Origin: Monodelphis domestica
Taxonomy: Eukaryota; Chordata; Mammalia; Didelphimorphia; Didelphidae
DNA: 64,000 bases
Assembly: GCF_027887165.1 (NCBI RefSeq)
Contig: NC_077232.1
Span: 17,297,755 to 17,361,754 of the forward strand
Direction of reading: 5' to 3'
The position numbers and the translations under genes are program-made. This document shows positions 44,791 through 55,219 of this stretch, piece by piece. Below the pieces are notes generated by a model, which saw only the letters and a program-made list of their open reading frames with translations, ran no database searches and was not told where the DNA came from. Position 1 is the first letter of the stretch, and every line of letters starts with the position of its first letter.

Positions 44791-44994
44791 TTTTTTTTAG
44801 AACCCTTACCTTCCATCTTGTAGTTAATACTGTGTATTGGCTCCAAGGCAGAAGAGTGGTAAGTGGCAGGCAATGGGGGTAAAGTGACTTGCCCAGGGTC
44901 ACACAGATGGGAAGTGTCTGAGGCCAGATTTGAACCTAGGACCTCCTGTTTCTAGGCCTGGCTCTCAATCCACTGACCCACCCAGCTGCCCTCC
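44791..44994 (-). mobile_element. tRNA-derived SINE (MAR1/SINE1-like), well preserved
   Basis: A near-complete copy. Read on the minus strand it starts GGGCAGCTGGGTGGGTCAGTGG (box A), carries GGTTCAAATCTGG (box B) and CACTTCCCATCTGTGTGACC, and ends in GGTAAGGGTTCT plus a short A run. It is the best preserved SINE in the window, flanked by AATTTTCT on both sides (44781-44788 and 44995-45002). Confidence 0.88.
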
Positions 44995-45003
44995 AATTTT
45001 CTC
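44992..45003 (-). repeat. Target-site duplication, 3' side of L1-B
   Basis: TCCAATTTTCTC, identical (12/12) to 51411-51422. Confidence 0.92.
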
Positions 45004-45032
45004 TTTTTTTTTTTTTTAAATTTTAATATTAT

Positions 45033-45038
45033 TTTATT
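45033..45038 (-). terminator. L1-B polyadenylation signal
   Basis: AATAAA on the minus strand 15 bases before the A tail, as expected for L1 transcripts. Confidence 0.75.
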
Positions 45039-45083
45039 TGGTCGTTTTCATACATTATTCACTGGAAACAAAGATCGTTTTCT

Positions 45084-45125
45084 TTTCCTCCCCTCCCCCC
45101 CCCCCCCCCCGCCTTTCCCTCTCCC
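45084..45125 (-). repeat. L1-B 3' UTR polypurine tract with a 16-G run
   Basis: The plus strand shows CCTCCCCT and then 16 consecutive C (45095-45110). On the L1 strand this is a G-rich polypurine tract, a conserved L1 3' UTR feature with G-quadruplex potential. L1-A (31730-31768) and the fragment at 10785 keep shorter forms. Confidence 0.85.
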
Positions 45126-45381
45126 ATAGCCGACGCATGATTCCACTGGTTATCACATGTGTTCTTGACTCGAACCCATTTCCCTGTTGTTGGAGTTTGC
45201 ATTATAGTGTTCATTTAGAGTCTCTCCTCAGTCTTATCACCTCCAACCCTGTGGTCGAGCAGTTGCTTTTCAGCGGTGTTTTTACTCCCACAGTTTATCC
45301 TCTGCTTGTGGGTAGTATTTTTTTTTTTAGATCCCTGCAGATTGTTCAGGGAAATTGCATTGATACTTATGGAGAAGTCCA

Positions 45382-48300
45382 TCACCTTCGATTGTACCAC
45401 AATGTATCAGTCTCTGTGTATAATGTTTTCCTGGTTCTGCTCCTTTCGCTCTGCATCACTTCCTGGAGGTTGTTCCAGTTCACATGGAATTCCTCCACTT
45501 TATTATTCCTTTTAGCACAATAATATTCCATCACCAACATATACCACAATTTGTTTAGCCATTCCCCAATTGAGGGGCATCCCCTCATTTTCCAATTTTT
45601 GGCCACCACAAAGAGCGCAGCTATGAATATTTTTGTACAAGTCTTTTTGTCCATTATCTCTTTGGGGTACAAGCCCAGCAGTGCTATGGCTGGATCAAAG
45701 GGCAGACAGTCTTTTATCGCCCTTTGGGCATAGTTCCAAATTGCCCTCCAGAATGGTTGGATCAATTCACAACTCCACCAGCAATGAATTAATGTCCCCA
45801 CTTTGCCACATCCCCTCCAGCATTCATTACTTTGCATAGCTGTCATGTTAGCCAATCTGCTAGGTGTGAGATGATACCTCAGAGTTGTTTTGATTTGCAT
45901 CTCTCTGATTATAAGAGATGTAGAGCACTTTTTCATGTGCTTATTAATAGTTTTGATTTCTTTGGCTGAGAATTGCCTGTTCATGTCCCTTGCCCATTTG
46001 TCAATTGGAGAATGGCTTGATTTTTTGTACAATTGATTTAGTTCTTTATAAATTTTAGTAATTAAACCCTTGTCAGAGGTTTTTATGAAGATTGTTTCCC
46101 AATTTGTTGCTACCCTTCTGATTTTGGTTACATTGGTTTTGTTTGTACAAAAACTTTTTAATTTGATGTAATCCAGATTATTTATTTTGCATTTTGTAAT
46201 TCTTTCTAATTCTTGCTTGGTTTTGAAGTATTTCCCTTCCCAAAGGTCTGACATGTATACTATTCTGTGTTCGCCTAATTTTCTTATAGTTTCTTTCTTT
46301 ATGTTCAAGTCATTCATCCATTTTGAATTTATCTTGGTGTAGGGTGTGAGGTGTTGATCTAAGCCTAATCTTTCCCACACTGTCCTCCAATTTTCCCAAC
46401 AGTTTTTATGAAATAGTGGATTTTTGTCCCAAAAGCTGGGATCTTTGGGTTTGTCATATACTGTCTTGCTGAGGTTGCTTGCCCCCAGTCTATTCCACTG
46501 ATCCTCCTTTCTGTCTCTTAGCCAGTACCAAATTGTTTTGATGACCGCTGCTTTATAATATAGTCTGAGATCTGGGACTGCAAGACCCCCTTCCTTTGTA
46601 TTTTTTTTCATTAATTCCCTGGGTATCCTTGATCTTTTGTTTTTCCAAATGAACTTTGTTATGTTTTTTTCTAAATCAGTAAAAAAAATTTTTGGGAGTT
46701 CCATGGGTATGGCACTAAATAGATAGATGAGTTTGGGTAGGATGGTCATTTTTATTATATTGGCTCGTCCTACCCATGAGCAGTTAATGTTCTTCCAATT
46801 GTTCAAGTCTAGTTTTAGTTGTGTGGAAAGTGTTTTGTAGTTGTGTTCATATAGATCCTGTGTTTGTCTCGGGAGATAGATTCCTAAGTATTTTATTTTG
46901 TCTTGGGTAATTTTGAATGGGATTTCTCTTTCTAGTTCTTGCTGCTGAGCTGTGTTGGAATTATATAGAAATGCTGATGACTTATGTGGGTTTATTTTGT
47001 ATCCTGCAACTTTGCTAAAGTTGTTGATTATTTCAATTAACTTTTTGGTTGAATCTCTAGGATTCTTTAAGTAGACCATCATGTCATCTGCAAAGAGTGA
47101 TAATTTGGTCTCCTCCTTGCCTATTTTGATGCCTTCAATTTCTTTTTCTTCTCTAATTGCTACTGCTAGTGTTTCTAATACAATGTCAAATAATAGAGGT
47201 GATAATGGGCATCCTTGTTTCACTCCTGATCTTAATGGGAATGGATTTAGTTTATCCCCATTGCAGATGATATTAGCTGATGGTTTTAGATATATACTGT
47301 TTATTATTTTTAGGAATGACCCTTCTATTCCTATGCTTTCTAGTGTTTTTAGTAGGAATGGGTGTTGTATTTTATCAAAGGCTTTTTCTGCATCTATTGA
47401 GATAATCATGTGATTCTTGTTGGTTTGCTTGTTGATGTGGTCAATTATGTGGATAGTTTTCCTAATGTTGAACCAGCCCTGCATCCCTGGTATGAATCCT
47501 ACTTGATCATGGTGGATGACCCTTCTAATCACTTGCTGGAGTCTTTTTGCTAGTATCCTATTTAAGATTTTTGCATCTATATTCATTAGGGAGATTGGCC
47601 TATAATTTTCTTTCTCTGTTTTTGGCCTGCCTGGCTTTGGAATTAGTACCATGCTTGTGTCATAAAAGGAGTTTGGTAGGACTCCCTCTTTGCTTATTAT
47701 GTCGAATAGTTTGTGTAATATTGGGGTTAACTGTTCTCTGAATGTTTGATAGAATTCACTGGTGAATCCATCAGGCCCTGGGGATTTTTTCTTAGGCAGT
47801 TCTTTGATGGCTTGATGGATTTCAATTTCTGATATGGGATTATTTAAGAAAACTATTTCTTCTTCTGTTAGTCTAGGCAATTTATATTTTTGTAAATATT
47901 CATCCATATCACCTAGATTGGTAAATTTATTGCCATATAGTTGGGCAAAGTAGTTTTTAATGATTGCCTTAATTTCCTCTTCATTTGAGGTGAGATCCCC
48001 CTTTTCATCCTTGATGCTATTAATTTGCCTTTCTTCTTTCCTTTTTTTAATTAAATTAACCAGTACTTTGTCTATTTTGTCTGTTTTTTCAAAGTACCAG
48101 CTTCTAGTCTTGTTTATTAGCTCAATAGTTCTGTCACTTTCTATTTTATTAATTTCTCCCTTAATTTTTAGGATCTCTAGTATGGTTTTCTTCTGGGGGT
48201 TTTTAATTTGTTCATTCTCAAGTTTTTTGATTTGCATTTCCAGTTCCTTGGTCTCTGTCCTCCCTAATTTGTTAATATATGCACTCAGGGATATGAATTT

Positions 48301-49188
48301 TCCTCTAAGTACTGCCTTGGCTGCATCCCATAAGGTTTGAAAGGATGTTTCGCCGTTGTCATTTTCTTCAACGAAATTGTTAATTGTTTCTATGATTTCT
48401 TCTCTAACTAAATGGTTTTGGAGTATCATGTTATTTAATTTCCAATTAATTTTTGATTTGGGTCTCCATGTACCCTTGCCGATCAATATTTTAATTGCCT
48501 TGTGATCTGAAAAGGCTGCAGTTAATATTTCTGCTTTTCTGCATTTAAGTGCCATGTTTCTATGACCTAGTGTATGATCTATTTTTGTGAATGTGCCATG
48601 TGGTGCTGAAAAGAAGGTGTATTCTTTTTTGTCCCTATTTATTTTTCTCCATATGTCTATTAATTCTAATTTTTCTAAGATTTCATTCACCTCTTTTACC
48701 TCTTTCTTATTTATTTTTTGATTTGATTTATCTAAATTTGATAGTGGTTGGTTCAAGTCTCCCACTAATATGGTTTTACTGTCTAATTCCTCCTTCAATT
48801 CTCCTAGTTTCTCTATTAAAAATTTGGATGCTATACCATTTGGTGCATACATGTTGATTAGTGATATTTCCTCATTGTCTATACTTCCTTTTAGCAGAAT
48901 ATATTTACCTTCCCTGTCCCTTTTGATCAGGTCTATTTGTACTTTGGCTTTGTCAGATATCATGATTGCAACTCCTGCCTTCTTTCTATCGGTTGAGGCC
49001 CAAAAGGTCTTACTCCAACCTTTAATTCTAACCTTGTGAGTGTCAACCCGTCTCATATGTGTTTCTTGAAGACAACATATGGTAGGGTTTTGTGTTCTAA
49101 TCCAATCTGCTATTTGTCTGCATTTTATGGGTGAGTTCATCCCATTCACGTTCAAAGTTATGATTGTTATTTGTGGATTCGCTGGCAT
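45382..49188 (-). CDS. L1 ORF2 protein: endonuclease and reverse transcriptase
   Basis: 1268 aa, close to the usual ~1275. It nicks target DNA and copies L1 RNA there (target-primed reverse transcription). Endonuclease (about residues 1-238): N13, E42 (QETH), Y114, D144 and N146 (VGDLNQ), D204, D228-H229 (SDH), each one position before its human L1 counterpart. [15 protein letters not shown], the [14 protein letters not shown] motif, and catalytic FADD at 699-702. The C-terminal cysteine motif C1123-X3-C1127-X7-H1135-X4-C1140 is complete. The ATG at 49188 starts [16 protein letters not shown]. It is translated from a bicistronic RNA after ORF1 in known L1s. No defect is visible. Confidence 0.97.
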   Translation of the reverse strand: MPANPQITIITLNVNGMNSPIKCRQIADWIRTQNPTICCLQETHMRRVDTHKVRIKGWSKTFWASTDRKKAGVAIMISDKAKVQIDLIKRDREGKYILLKGSIDNEEISLINMYAPNGIASKFLIEKLGELKEELDSKTILVGDLNQPLSNLDKSNQKINKKEVKEVNEILEKLELIDIWRKINRDKKEYTFFSAPHGTFTKIDHTLGHRNMALKCRKAEILTAAFSDHKAIKILIGKGTWRPKSKINWKLNNMILQNHLVREEIIETINNFVEENDNGETSFQTLWDAAKAVLRGKFISLSAYINKLGRTETKELEMQIKKLENEQIKNPQKKTILEILKIKGEINKIESDRTIELINKTRSWYFEKTDKIDKVLVNLIKKRKEERQINSIKDEKGDLTSNEEEIKAIIKNYFAQLYGNKFTNLGDMDEYLQKYKLPRLTEEEIVFLNNPISEIEIHQAIKELPKKKSPGPDGFTSEFYQTFREQLTPILHKLFDIISKEGVLPNSFYDTSMVLIPKPGRPKTEKENYRPISLMNIDAKILNRILAKRLQQVIRRVIHHDQVGFIPGMQGWFNIRKTIHIIDHINKQTNKNHMIISIDAEKAFDKIQHPFLLKTLESIGIEGSFLKIINSIYLKPSANIICNGDKLNPFPLRSGVKQGCPLSPLLFDIVLETLAVAIREEKEIEGIKIGKEETKLSLFADDMMVYLKNPRDSTKKLIEIINNFSKVAGYKINPHKSSAFLYNSNTAQQQELEREIPFKITQDKIKYLGIYLPRQTQDLYEHNYKTLSTQLKLDLNNWKNINCSWVGRANIIKMTILPKLIYLFSAIPMELPKIFFTDLEKNITKFIWKNKRSRIPRELMKKNTKEGGLAVPDLRLYYKAAVIKTIWYWLRDRKEDQWNRLGASNLSKTVYDKPKDPSFWDKNPLFHKNCWENWRTVWERLGLDQHLTPYTKINSKWMNDLNIKKETIRKLGEHRIVYMSDLWEGKYFKTKQELERITKCKINNLDYIKLKSFCTNKTNVTKIRRVATNWETIFIKTSDKGLITKIYKELNQLYKKSSHSPIDKWARDMNRQFSAKEIKTINKHMKKCSTSLIIREMQIKTTLRYHLTPSRLANMTAMQSNECWRGCGKVGTLIHCWWSCELIQPFWRAIWNYAQRAIKDCLPFDPAIALLGLYPKEIMDKKTCTKIFIAALFVVAKNWKMRGCPSIGEWLNKLWYMLVMEYYCAKRNNKVEEFHVNWNNLQEVMQSERSRTRKTLYTETDTLWYNRR

Positions 49189-49874
49189 TTTGATGTCTTC
49201 CCCTAGTTCTGACCTTTCTTCTTTAGCTTTCTCCTTTTGAACCAGTGATTTACTTTAGGTCAGTCCCCCTAGTCCCCTCCCTTGAGATGCTTCCCTTTCT
49301 AGCCCCTCCCTTTTTATGCTCCCTTCCCCTCCCCCCTCTCCTTCCCTCCCTTTTTGTGCTCCCTCCCCCCTCCCCCTCCTTAATTTTCCTTTCTTTCTTG
49401 CCCTAATGGATAAGATAGAATTCAGGATCCCACTGGATCTAGATGTTCTTCCCTCTCAGATTTGATTTCACTGAGAGTAAGGTTTAAGTACTTCCACTTC
49501 ACGCTCTCTTCCTCTCCTTCTCATATGAGAGTTCTTCCCCTCCCCTTCCCATGTGTATCTTTATATGGGAAAGTTTATTCTATTGATTCCCCCCCTATTT
49601 CTTGAAGTTAATCTTAGTATTATCACGGTTCCCCCCTCCCTTTTCCTTTTTTTGCCCCAACTTTCCCCAAATCTTCTTGATTCCCCAATCTTTCCCTATG
49701 CATGTTTCTTCTAACTACTCTTATGATGATACAATTTATGAGAGTTACACAAAACATTTTCCCCACATATTAATATATATAATTAGATGTAAATGTAGCC
49801 CTTATAGAAGAGAGTTTGACTTTAAGAGAAAGATAAGATTTATCTCCTTTTCCCTTTCTTTCATATTTACCTTT
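49189..49874 (-). other. L1-B inter-ORF region
   Basis: 686 bases, purine-rich on the L1 strand (the plus strand shows long C/T runs such as CCCTCCCCCTCCTT near 49300-49380). This is much longer than the 63-base spacer of human L1. L1-A has a comparable spacer (25979-26743), so it is a family trait. Confidence 0.7.
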
Positions 49875-50858
49875 TCATGTTTCTCTTGCTTTCTGTGCTT
49901 GGATATCGAACTTTCCACAGAGCTCTGGTCTTTTCTTAGCAAATGCTTGGAAATCTTCTATTTTGTTGAATGCCCATACTTTCCCCTGGAAGTATATAGT
50001 CAGTTTTGCTGGGTAGTTGATTCTTGGTTGGAGACCCAGCTCTCTTGCCTTTCTAAATATCGTGTTCCATGCTTTGCGGTCTCTTAGTGTGTTGGCCGCT
50101 AAGTCATGTGTGATCCTTATGGGAGCCCCCTTGTATCTGAAGCTCCTCTTCTTGGCTTCTTGTAGGATTTTCTCCTTTACTTGGAAGCTCTTGAATTTGG
50201 CAATTACATTCCTAGGCGTTGTCTTTTGGGGATTTAGTATAGAAGGTGTTCTATGAATCCTTTCTATTTCTATTTTGCCCCCTTGCTCCAGAACGTGGGG
50301 GCAATTTTCTTTTATAATCTCCTCTAGAATAAAATCCAATTTGTTGTTTACCTCTGGTTTTTCTGGGAGACCGATGATACGGAGATTTTCTCGTCTTCCT
50401 CTGTTCTCCAGGTCCGTGACCTTCTCAGTGAGATATTTTCTGTTTTCTTCCAATTCATTAATTGTTTGGGTTTGCTTTATTGATTCTTGCTGTTTTATCA
50501 TCTCACTTTCTTCGAGGTCCTTAATTCTGGTCATTAGGGACTGGATTTGCTTTTCAGCCTTGTCTGCCCTTGTATTGGCTGCTTCGAGTTCTTTTTCCAA
50601 TTGAGCAGTCTTATCTGTCAGACAGCTGATCTCTTTCTCCCATTTTTCTTTCCAGAAGGTTTCCATCTTTTGGATAAGTTCCAGTTTGAGATCTTCCAGA
50701 GCTTGTTGATAGTTTCCATTTTGGGAGGCGTGTTCTGAATTTTTTTGGATTTCCTCTTCATTCTCCTCTTTCCCTTGGGTACTTCCACCATAAAAGTTTT
50801 CAATAGTCACTTTTTTCCCTTTCTTCCTGGAGGCTTGATTTTGGGCCATGTGAGCCAT
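49875..50858 (-). CDS. L1 ORF1 protein: RNA-binding chaperone
   Basis: 327 aa, intact. In known L1s it forms trimers that coat L1 RNA in the cytoplasm and are needed for retrotransposition. Residues 1-48 are a basic/acidic, probably flexible N-terminus (KKGKK, EENEEE). A heptad-like coiled coil covers about 50-152 (QALEDLKLELIQKM through YLTEKVTDLENR). The RRM-like domain covers about 155-250, with RRENLRIIGLPE (RNP2-like) and NVIAKFKSF (RNP1-like). The C-terminal domain 251-327 carries KAWNTIFRKARELGLQPR. The ATG at 50858 follows a 552-base 5' UTR. L1-A keeps only a decayed relative. Confidence 0.95.
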   Translation of the reverse strand: MAHMAQNQASRKKGKKVTIENFYGGSTQGKEENEEEIQKNSEHASQNGNYQQALEDLKLELIQKMETFWKEKWEKEISCLTDKTAQLEKELEAANTRADKAEKQIQSLMTRIKDLEESEMIKQQESIKQTQTINELEENRKYLTEKVTDLENRGRRENLRIIGLPEKPEVNNKLDFILEEIIKENCPHVLEQGGKIEIERIHRTPSILNPQKTTPRNVIAKFKSFQVKEKILQEAKKRSFRYKGAPIRITHDLAANTLRDRKAWNTIFRKARELGLQPRINYPAKLTIYFQGKVWAFNKIEDFQAFAKKRPELCGKFDIQAQKARET

Positions 50859-51410
50859 CCCTTTGGTGGTTTTATTTCCCTTTCCTTTTTGGTCTGGGGT
50901 CTGGGTTATAAGAGTGGTTTTTCTGTGAATTTAGGTTGCTTCGGACTAGTTCTTCCCAGCCTCCGAGCCCAGCTATTCAGCTCCGCCCAGATAATCCGTG
51001 CGCCTTGTTCAGCGCAGCCCGCCCGAAGTCCGCTGGCTTCTCCAGTGAAAGCGCCCTGAGACGTTTTTTCCTGGCAGTCCCCAGATCCCAAGGACCCTGG
51101 AGTGCCCCCCCAGACAGAGACGCTCCCCACTCACTCGCTGTCCCGGTGAGCGCTCAGGTAGCTCACTCTGGTTTAGTGGGGGAGGTGGGGTGGGGGAAGG
51201 GCGGCTCAGTTCACTTTTCTGTGCAAGCTTTTCCTTCTTATTTTAGTGTGGAAATGTTCAAGCCCCACGTACCTTTGCCTCTGTGGGGTACTGGGGAGTC
51301 CTTCTGTTCCTCCAAAGGTGATTTTATGCTCCTTTGATGTAGTCTATTTCGTTCGGTGCTGGGGAGAGGAAACGTGCCGCGTCTAGATTGCAGCCATGAT
51401 TACCCGGAAG
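50859..51410 (-). promoter_or_regulatory. L1-B 5' UTR/internal promoter, CpG-rich
   Basis: 552 bases with many CpG dinucleotides (for example the stretches at 50980-51065 and 51360-51410), unlike the CpG-poor rest of the window. The L1 strand starts CTTCCGGGTAATCATGGC; ATGGC near the very 5' end resembles a YY1 core. No ~220-bp tandem monomers like those of L1-A are visible. Retained CpGs are consistent with recent insertion. Promoter activity is inferred from the family. Confidence 0.75.
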
Positions 51411-51422
51411 TCCAATTTTCTC
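51411..51422 (-). repeat. Target-site duplication, 5' side of L1-B
   Basis: TCCAATTTTCTC, identical to 44992-45003. Block B resumes after it. Confidence 0.92.
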
Positions 51423-51439
51423 ATTTTTAAGGAGGCAAG

Positions 51440-51620
51440 GGACAGGGAACAATCTATAATGCACTTACTATGTGACAGGCACTATGCTAAGTGCTTTAAA
51501 AATATTATCTGAGTTGATTCTCACAATACACCTAAAAGGAAAATCTATTATCATTACCATATTATAGTTCAGTAAACAGATAGAGGTAAAGTGACTTGTC
51601 CAGGGTCTTACAGCTAGTAA
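51440..51620 (-). mobile_element. MIR SINE, unit 3 counterpart of 5045-5190
   Basis: 'GCACTTACTATGTGACAGGCACTATGC', 'TATTATCATTACCATATTATAG', 'GAGGTAAAGTGACTTGTCCAGGGTC' are visible. Confidence 0.75.
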
Positions 51621-53871
51621 ATATCTACTTTTGATACATAGATCTTTTTGAATATAGACCTTTTGAACATAGATCTAATAGTATAATATCTAACTCAACT
51701 AGTCATTTTAATGAAGAATTACATGTGGTAAATCATTATTTAATTGTATGGTAACAATTCTGAATGAAAGATGTCTTTCCAATATCAACCATGATGAGAA
51801 ATATAATTGGTAGAGCTGGTTCTCAAATACAATTGAGAAAACGGGGTTTTCTTTTCCAGTTGCCTTTAGCTATTCCTAGCTGGCTCTGGTAGTCCACTGA
51901 TGCTGGACTCTCCAAGCATCACATTTGTGTATTTCTGCTAATGTACTAACATAAGGAAGATTTAAGTTTTGTGTAGCTCTACCCTTGCTCTCTGCTCCTG
52001 GAAATGCAGCTGTGCTGGTTGGGAGAGTGCCAGGTAGGAGAATTTTACTTATGTGACTTTACTCAGGCTTTTACTTTTATTCCTGTATTTCTTCTTCTTC
52101 AAGTGATTACTAATGAATCTTACAAAATATGATACTTGAAGTTATTGGATATTAGCTTAAATTTTATGTGTATTTTAATAATTATAAATAAATTTTCCTA
52201 ATATTTCATATATCTAGCATCTTTGATTTCATTTATAGGGATATTTCTTTTGCTGATGCAGACTGAAATCTCTCTATATCTAAGAAAATAAAACTATGTT
52301 CACGTAATGGGGTGGAGGGAAATCAGCACATTATTTGCCAATACCTTGGTGATGAGGCTCCCCATTTAGTCAGACTACATGCAGACACTCTATCACCGAG
52401 CTGGGTTTGAAAGCCTGCCAACAGGATAGGACTGGCCAGAGCTGACTATTTGCTGGTAGAGCCTTTGATATTTCAAGGTCATCTCCATCCCATAATGAGG
52501 CATTTGAGCAGAATGGTCATGGAAAAATTCCTCCTTAACTCCACAATGACAGAACCCTTCTTCATCTATCTTCCTGCAGTGGAGAAAATTAAACAGATAG
52601 CGAATATATTACCAGTAATACAAGGCTACTAAACCTTTGAGTTAAATCAGTGATAATGACAAATAGTACTGGGTCTGGGATGAAAAGGCTCAAGTTCAAA
52701 TCCAGCTTCTACTATTTGCCTATGTGTGGTCTTAGAGAATTTTCTGAAGGCATCTTGGCCACTGCTGATATGTAAAATGATGGTTGTAGATTAAATAATC
52801 TGTAAATCTCTTCCATTCCTTAATCTTTGTGAACTTCTTGTAATTCCATGTTCCTTTTGACTTTAATGGAGAAATTTTAAAATATCCTCCAATTCTACTC
52901 CATCTCATTTCTTATTTCTCTCATTCCCTTTGCCAATTGCACCGATAAAAGGCTCTGCAGTGTGTTGATGGGAGAATAACTTTCAGGGTGAGGACAAAAC
53001 ATTACTGTGATTGGAAGCCATGAAGTCAGGCCTATGATCTTCTCTTCCACCCCAGAAATCTGAGGAGAGAAGGCAGAGCAAGAAAATTCTCAGAGGGCCC
53101 TCAAGAATGCCTGACTGTTCCTCTAAGATTTTCTTTGGTAGTTCTCTCCAGGGGATAATCCAGAAGTGAAAGAATTCCCAGGAGAGGCTGTTGTTGATGA
53201 GAAAAGAAAAACAAACAAATAATTGGGTTAAATAGCTTTATGGAGAGCTCAAGGACAGTTATGGGAGAAGTCCTTTGAGAACACATGTAATCCTTGCCCA
53301 AAAGGATATTCATGGAGGAAATAAGATGTGTTAGAAAGATCACTTGCTTTGGTCAGGAGACTCTAGAGTGTCTTTTGTACTTCTTACCTATGAGACATTA
53401 AGGAAGTCAGTTTCCTTTTCATTGTTGCAGTTTCTCATATATACCCTGATGAAATTGGATGAGTTGGACACTAAATAATTTTCCAGTGTGATATCTCTGT
53501 TCCTATGAACTAGAATGAATTATTTCATTTGTTGGAACCTCAGTTTCACCATTGGCTAAATAAATAGGTCAGTCAACTAGTTTCAAAGACCTACTCTGCA
53601 TCAACTTCACAGATTTATAGCTGGGAGAGAACTTGGAGGTCACCTGCCCCAAGACCCTCAAGTTATTCCCTTTCTTTTTTTCTCCCAGTAATAATGGACC
53701 CATAGATTTTGAGAGCCCAGATATTCATTAAAGGAATCTCTAACAAAATATACCTAATAAATGGTCACCCATCATTTCCCTGATGTACAAAATAGAAAAT
53801 CTAACTCTTTCTAACTGAAGGAAGGACATTCCATTTTTTTTAGATTCTTTAACTATCAATAACCTTTATCA
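51621..53871. other. Block B/C sequence, unit 3, no gene seen
   Basis: Matches 5191-6208 and 11215-11500 in unit 1. About 0.9 kb at 51770-52670 has no clear unit 1 partner and no recognisable element. The join near 53597 is where unit 1 carries its extra 5 kb. Confidence 0.5.
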
Positions 53872-53920
53872 ACCATGGAAAAATATTCTAAATTAAATTT
53901 TTCAAAAAAAAGAAAAAATT
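53872..53920 (+). mobile_element. Tiny L1 3' tail fragment
   Basis: 'CAACCATGGAAAAATATTCTAAATTAAATTTTT' equals the last bases of the L1 3' UTR (compare 10836-10880), followed by an A-rich stretch. It is extremely 5'-truncated and occurs at a point where unit 1 has uninterrupted sequence. Confidence 0.55.
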
Positions 53921-54123
53921 CTAACTACATCAATAGGTACATTTTCAATTTTTTATTATAAAAAGCACCTTTGGTCCTATAGCCTATATTTCCAGATAGG
54001 TTGCTTGCTATATATGTAGGCTGGCCTCACCCTAATGTGGGAGAAAAAATTTGGAATAAAAAAATAACTATCAAGATATGTCTAAAAGGGTGCTAATGGT
54101 AATGTAAATTCCACATGAACCCT

Positions 54124-54918
54124 TTTTAAATTTTTTTATTTGGTCAATTTCAAACATTATTCCTTGGTTACAAAAATCATATTCTATCCCTTCATCCCCT
54201 CCCCCTGCCCTTCCTGTAGCCAATGTGTAATTCCACTGGGTATTACATGTGTCCTTGATCAGAACCCATTTCCATGTTGTTGGTGTTTGCATTAAGATAT
54301 TCATTTAGAGTCTACATCCCCAATCATATCCCCACGACCCATGTAATCAAGCAGTTGTTTTTCTTTGGTGTTTCTACTCCCACAGTTCTTCTTCTGGATG
54401 CGGATAGTGTTCTTTCTTGTAGATCACTCCAAATTGTTCAGGATCACTGCATTGCCACTAATAGAGAAGTCCATTATTCTATTGTACCACAGTGTATCAG
54501 TCTCTGTGTGCAATGTTTTCCTGGTTCTGCTTCTCTCACTCTGCATCAATTCCTGGAGGTTGTTCCAGTCTCCATGGAATTCCTCCTCTTTATTATTCCT
54601 TTGAGCACAATAGTATTCCATTACCAACATATACCACAATTTGTTCAGCCATTCCCCAATCAAAGGGCATCCCCTCATTTTCCAATTTTTTGCCACCACA
54701 AAGAGTGCAGCTATGAATATTCTTGTACAAGTCTTTTTCCTTATTACCTCTTTGGGGTACAAACCCAGCAGTGCTATGGCTGGATCAAAGGGCAGACAGT
54801 CTTTTAGTGCCCTTTTAGCATAGTTCCAAATTGCCCTCAAGAATGGTTGGATCAATTCACAACTCCACCAGCAATTCATTTGTCCTCACTTTGCCACATC
54901 CCCTCCAGCATTCATTCA
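54124..54918 (-). mobile_element. 5'-truncated L1, recent-looking
   Basis: About 0.8 kb of ORF2 end plus 3' UTR, closely similar to L1-B ([13 protein letters not shown] through [12 protein letters not shown], with 54424-54879 open on the minus strand). The open frame runs past the point where L1-B ORF2 stops. Flanks CACATGAACCCT (left) and CACATTAACTCT (right) may be an imperfect target duplication. It is absent from unit 1. Confidence 0.88.
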
Positions 54919-55219
54919 CATTAACTCTTACTTGAAATAAAGCCAATAAAACAATAAATCCATAAGAAGGTAGTAATGCATTTGAAGAAGTTGCTATTAG
55001 TCAACAATATTATTTATTGTGTTTGCCTCAATAAAACCTGTTCAACTTAATGGTTTTAAATAACCTTTAATTGTCTTTTCTGATCAACTAACTATTCTAC
55101 CATGATTCAAGAAGACTGATGAAGAAGAATATCTATTTTTGATAGAAATGATGGAGTAATGTATTTTGGGAAATGAAAAAATAAACTTTATTTTAGGGGT
55201 CTTAATATATCCTTTTAAA
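54919..55219. other. Unclassified, unit-3-specific
   Basis: AT-rich sequence between the truncated L1 and the CR1 remnant, with no unit 1 counterpart found by eye and no feature recognised. Confidence 0.4.

Larger units (their letters stand above)
45004..51410 (-). mobile_element. Complete young L1 with both ORFs open (L1-B)
   Basis: A 6,407-bp element on the minus strand. The 5' UTR is 50859-51410, ORF1 49875-50858, inter-ORF 49189-49874, ORF2 45382-49188, 3' UTR 45018-45381 and poly(A) tail 45004-45017 (14 T on the plus strand). It is bounded by a perfect 12-bp target-site duplication. No stop or frameshift interrupts either ORF, and all recognised catalytic residues are present. This is the expected state of a recent insertion that may still be able to move. 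It is found only in unit 3, inserted at the edge of the SINE just to its left. Confidence 0.96.

Noticed and set aside
45038-45523. Plus-strand open frames of up to 161 codons across the 45-51 kb region, and similar ones at 47960-48340 and 49602-50087
   Set aside because: They are antisense shadows of the intact L1 ORF2/ORF1 on the minus strand; codons follow the complement of conserved L1 sequence.
50936-51337. A 133-codon plus-strand frame in the L1-B 5' UTR, considered as an ORF0-like antisense gene
   Set aside because: It starts with TTG, has no ATG in a useful position, and its composition is that of a CpG-rich UTR. No relation to human ORF0 could be seen.
54274-54807. A 177-codon plus-strand frame
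   Set aside because: It is antisense to the truncated L1 ORF2 end at 54124-54918.
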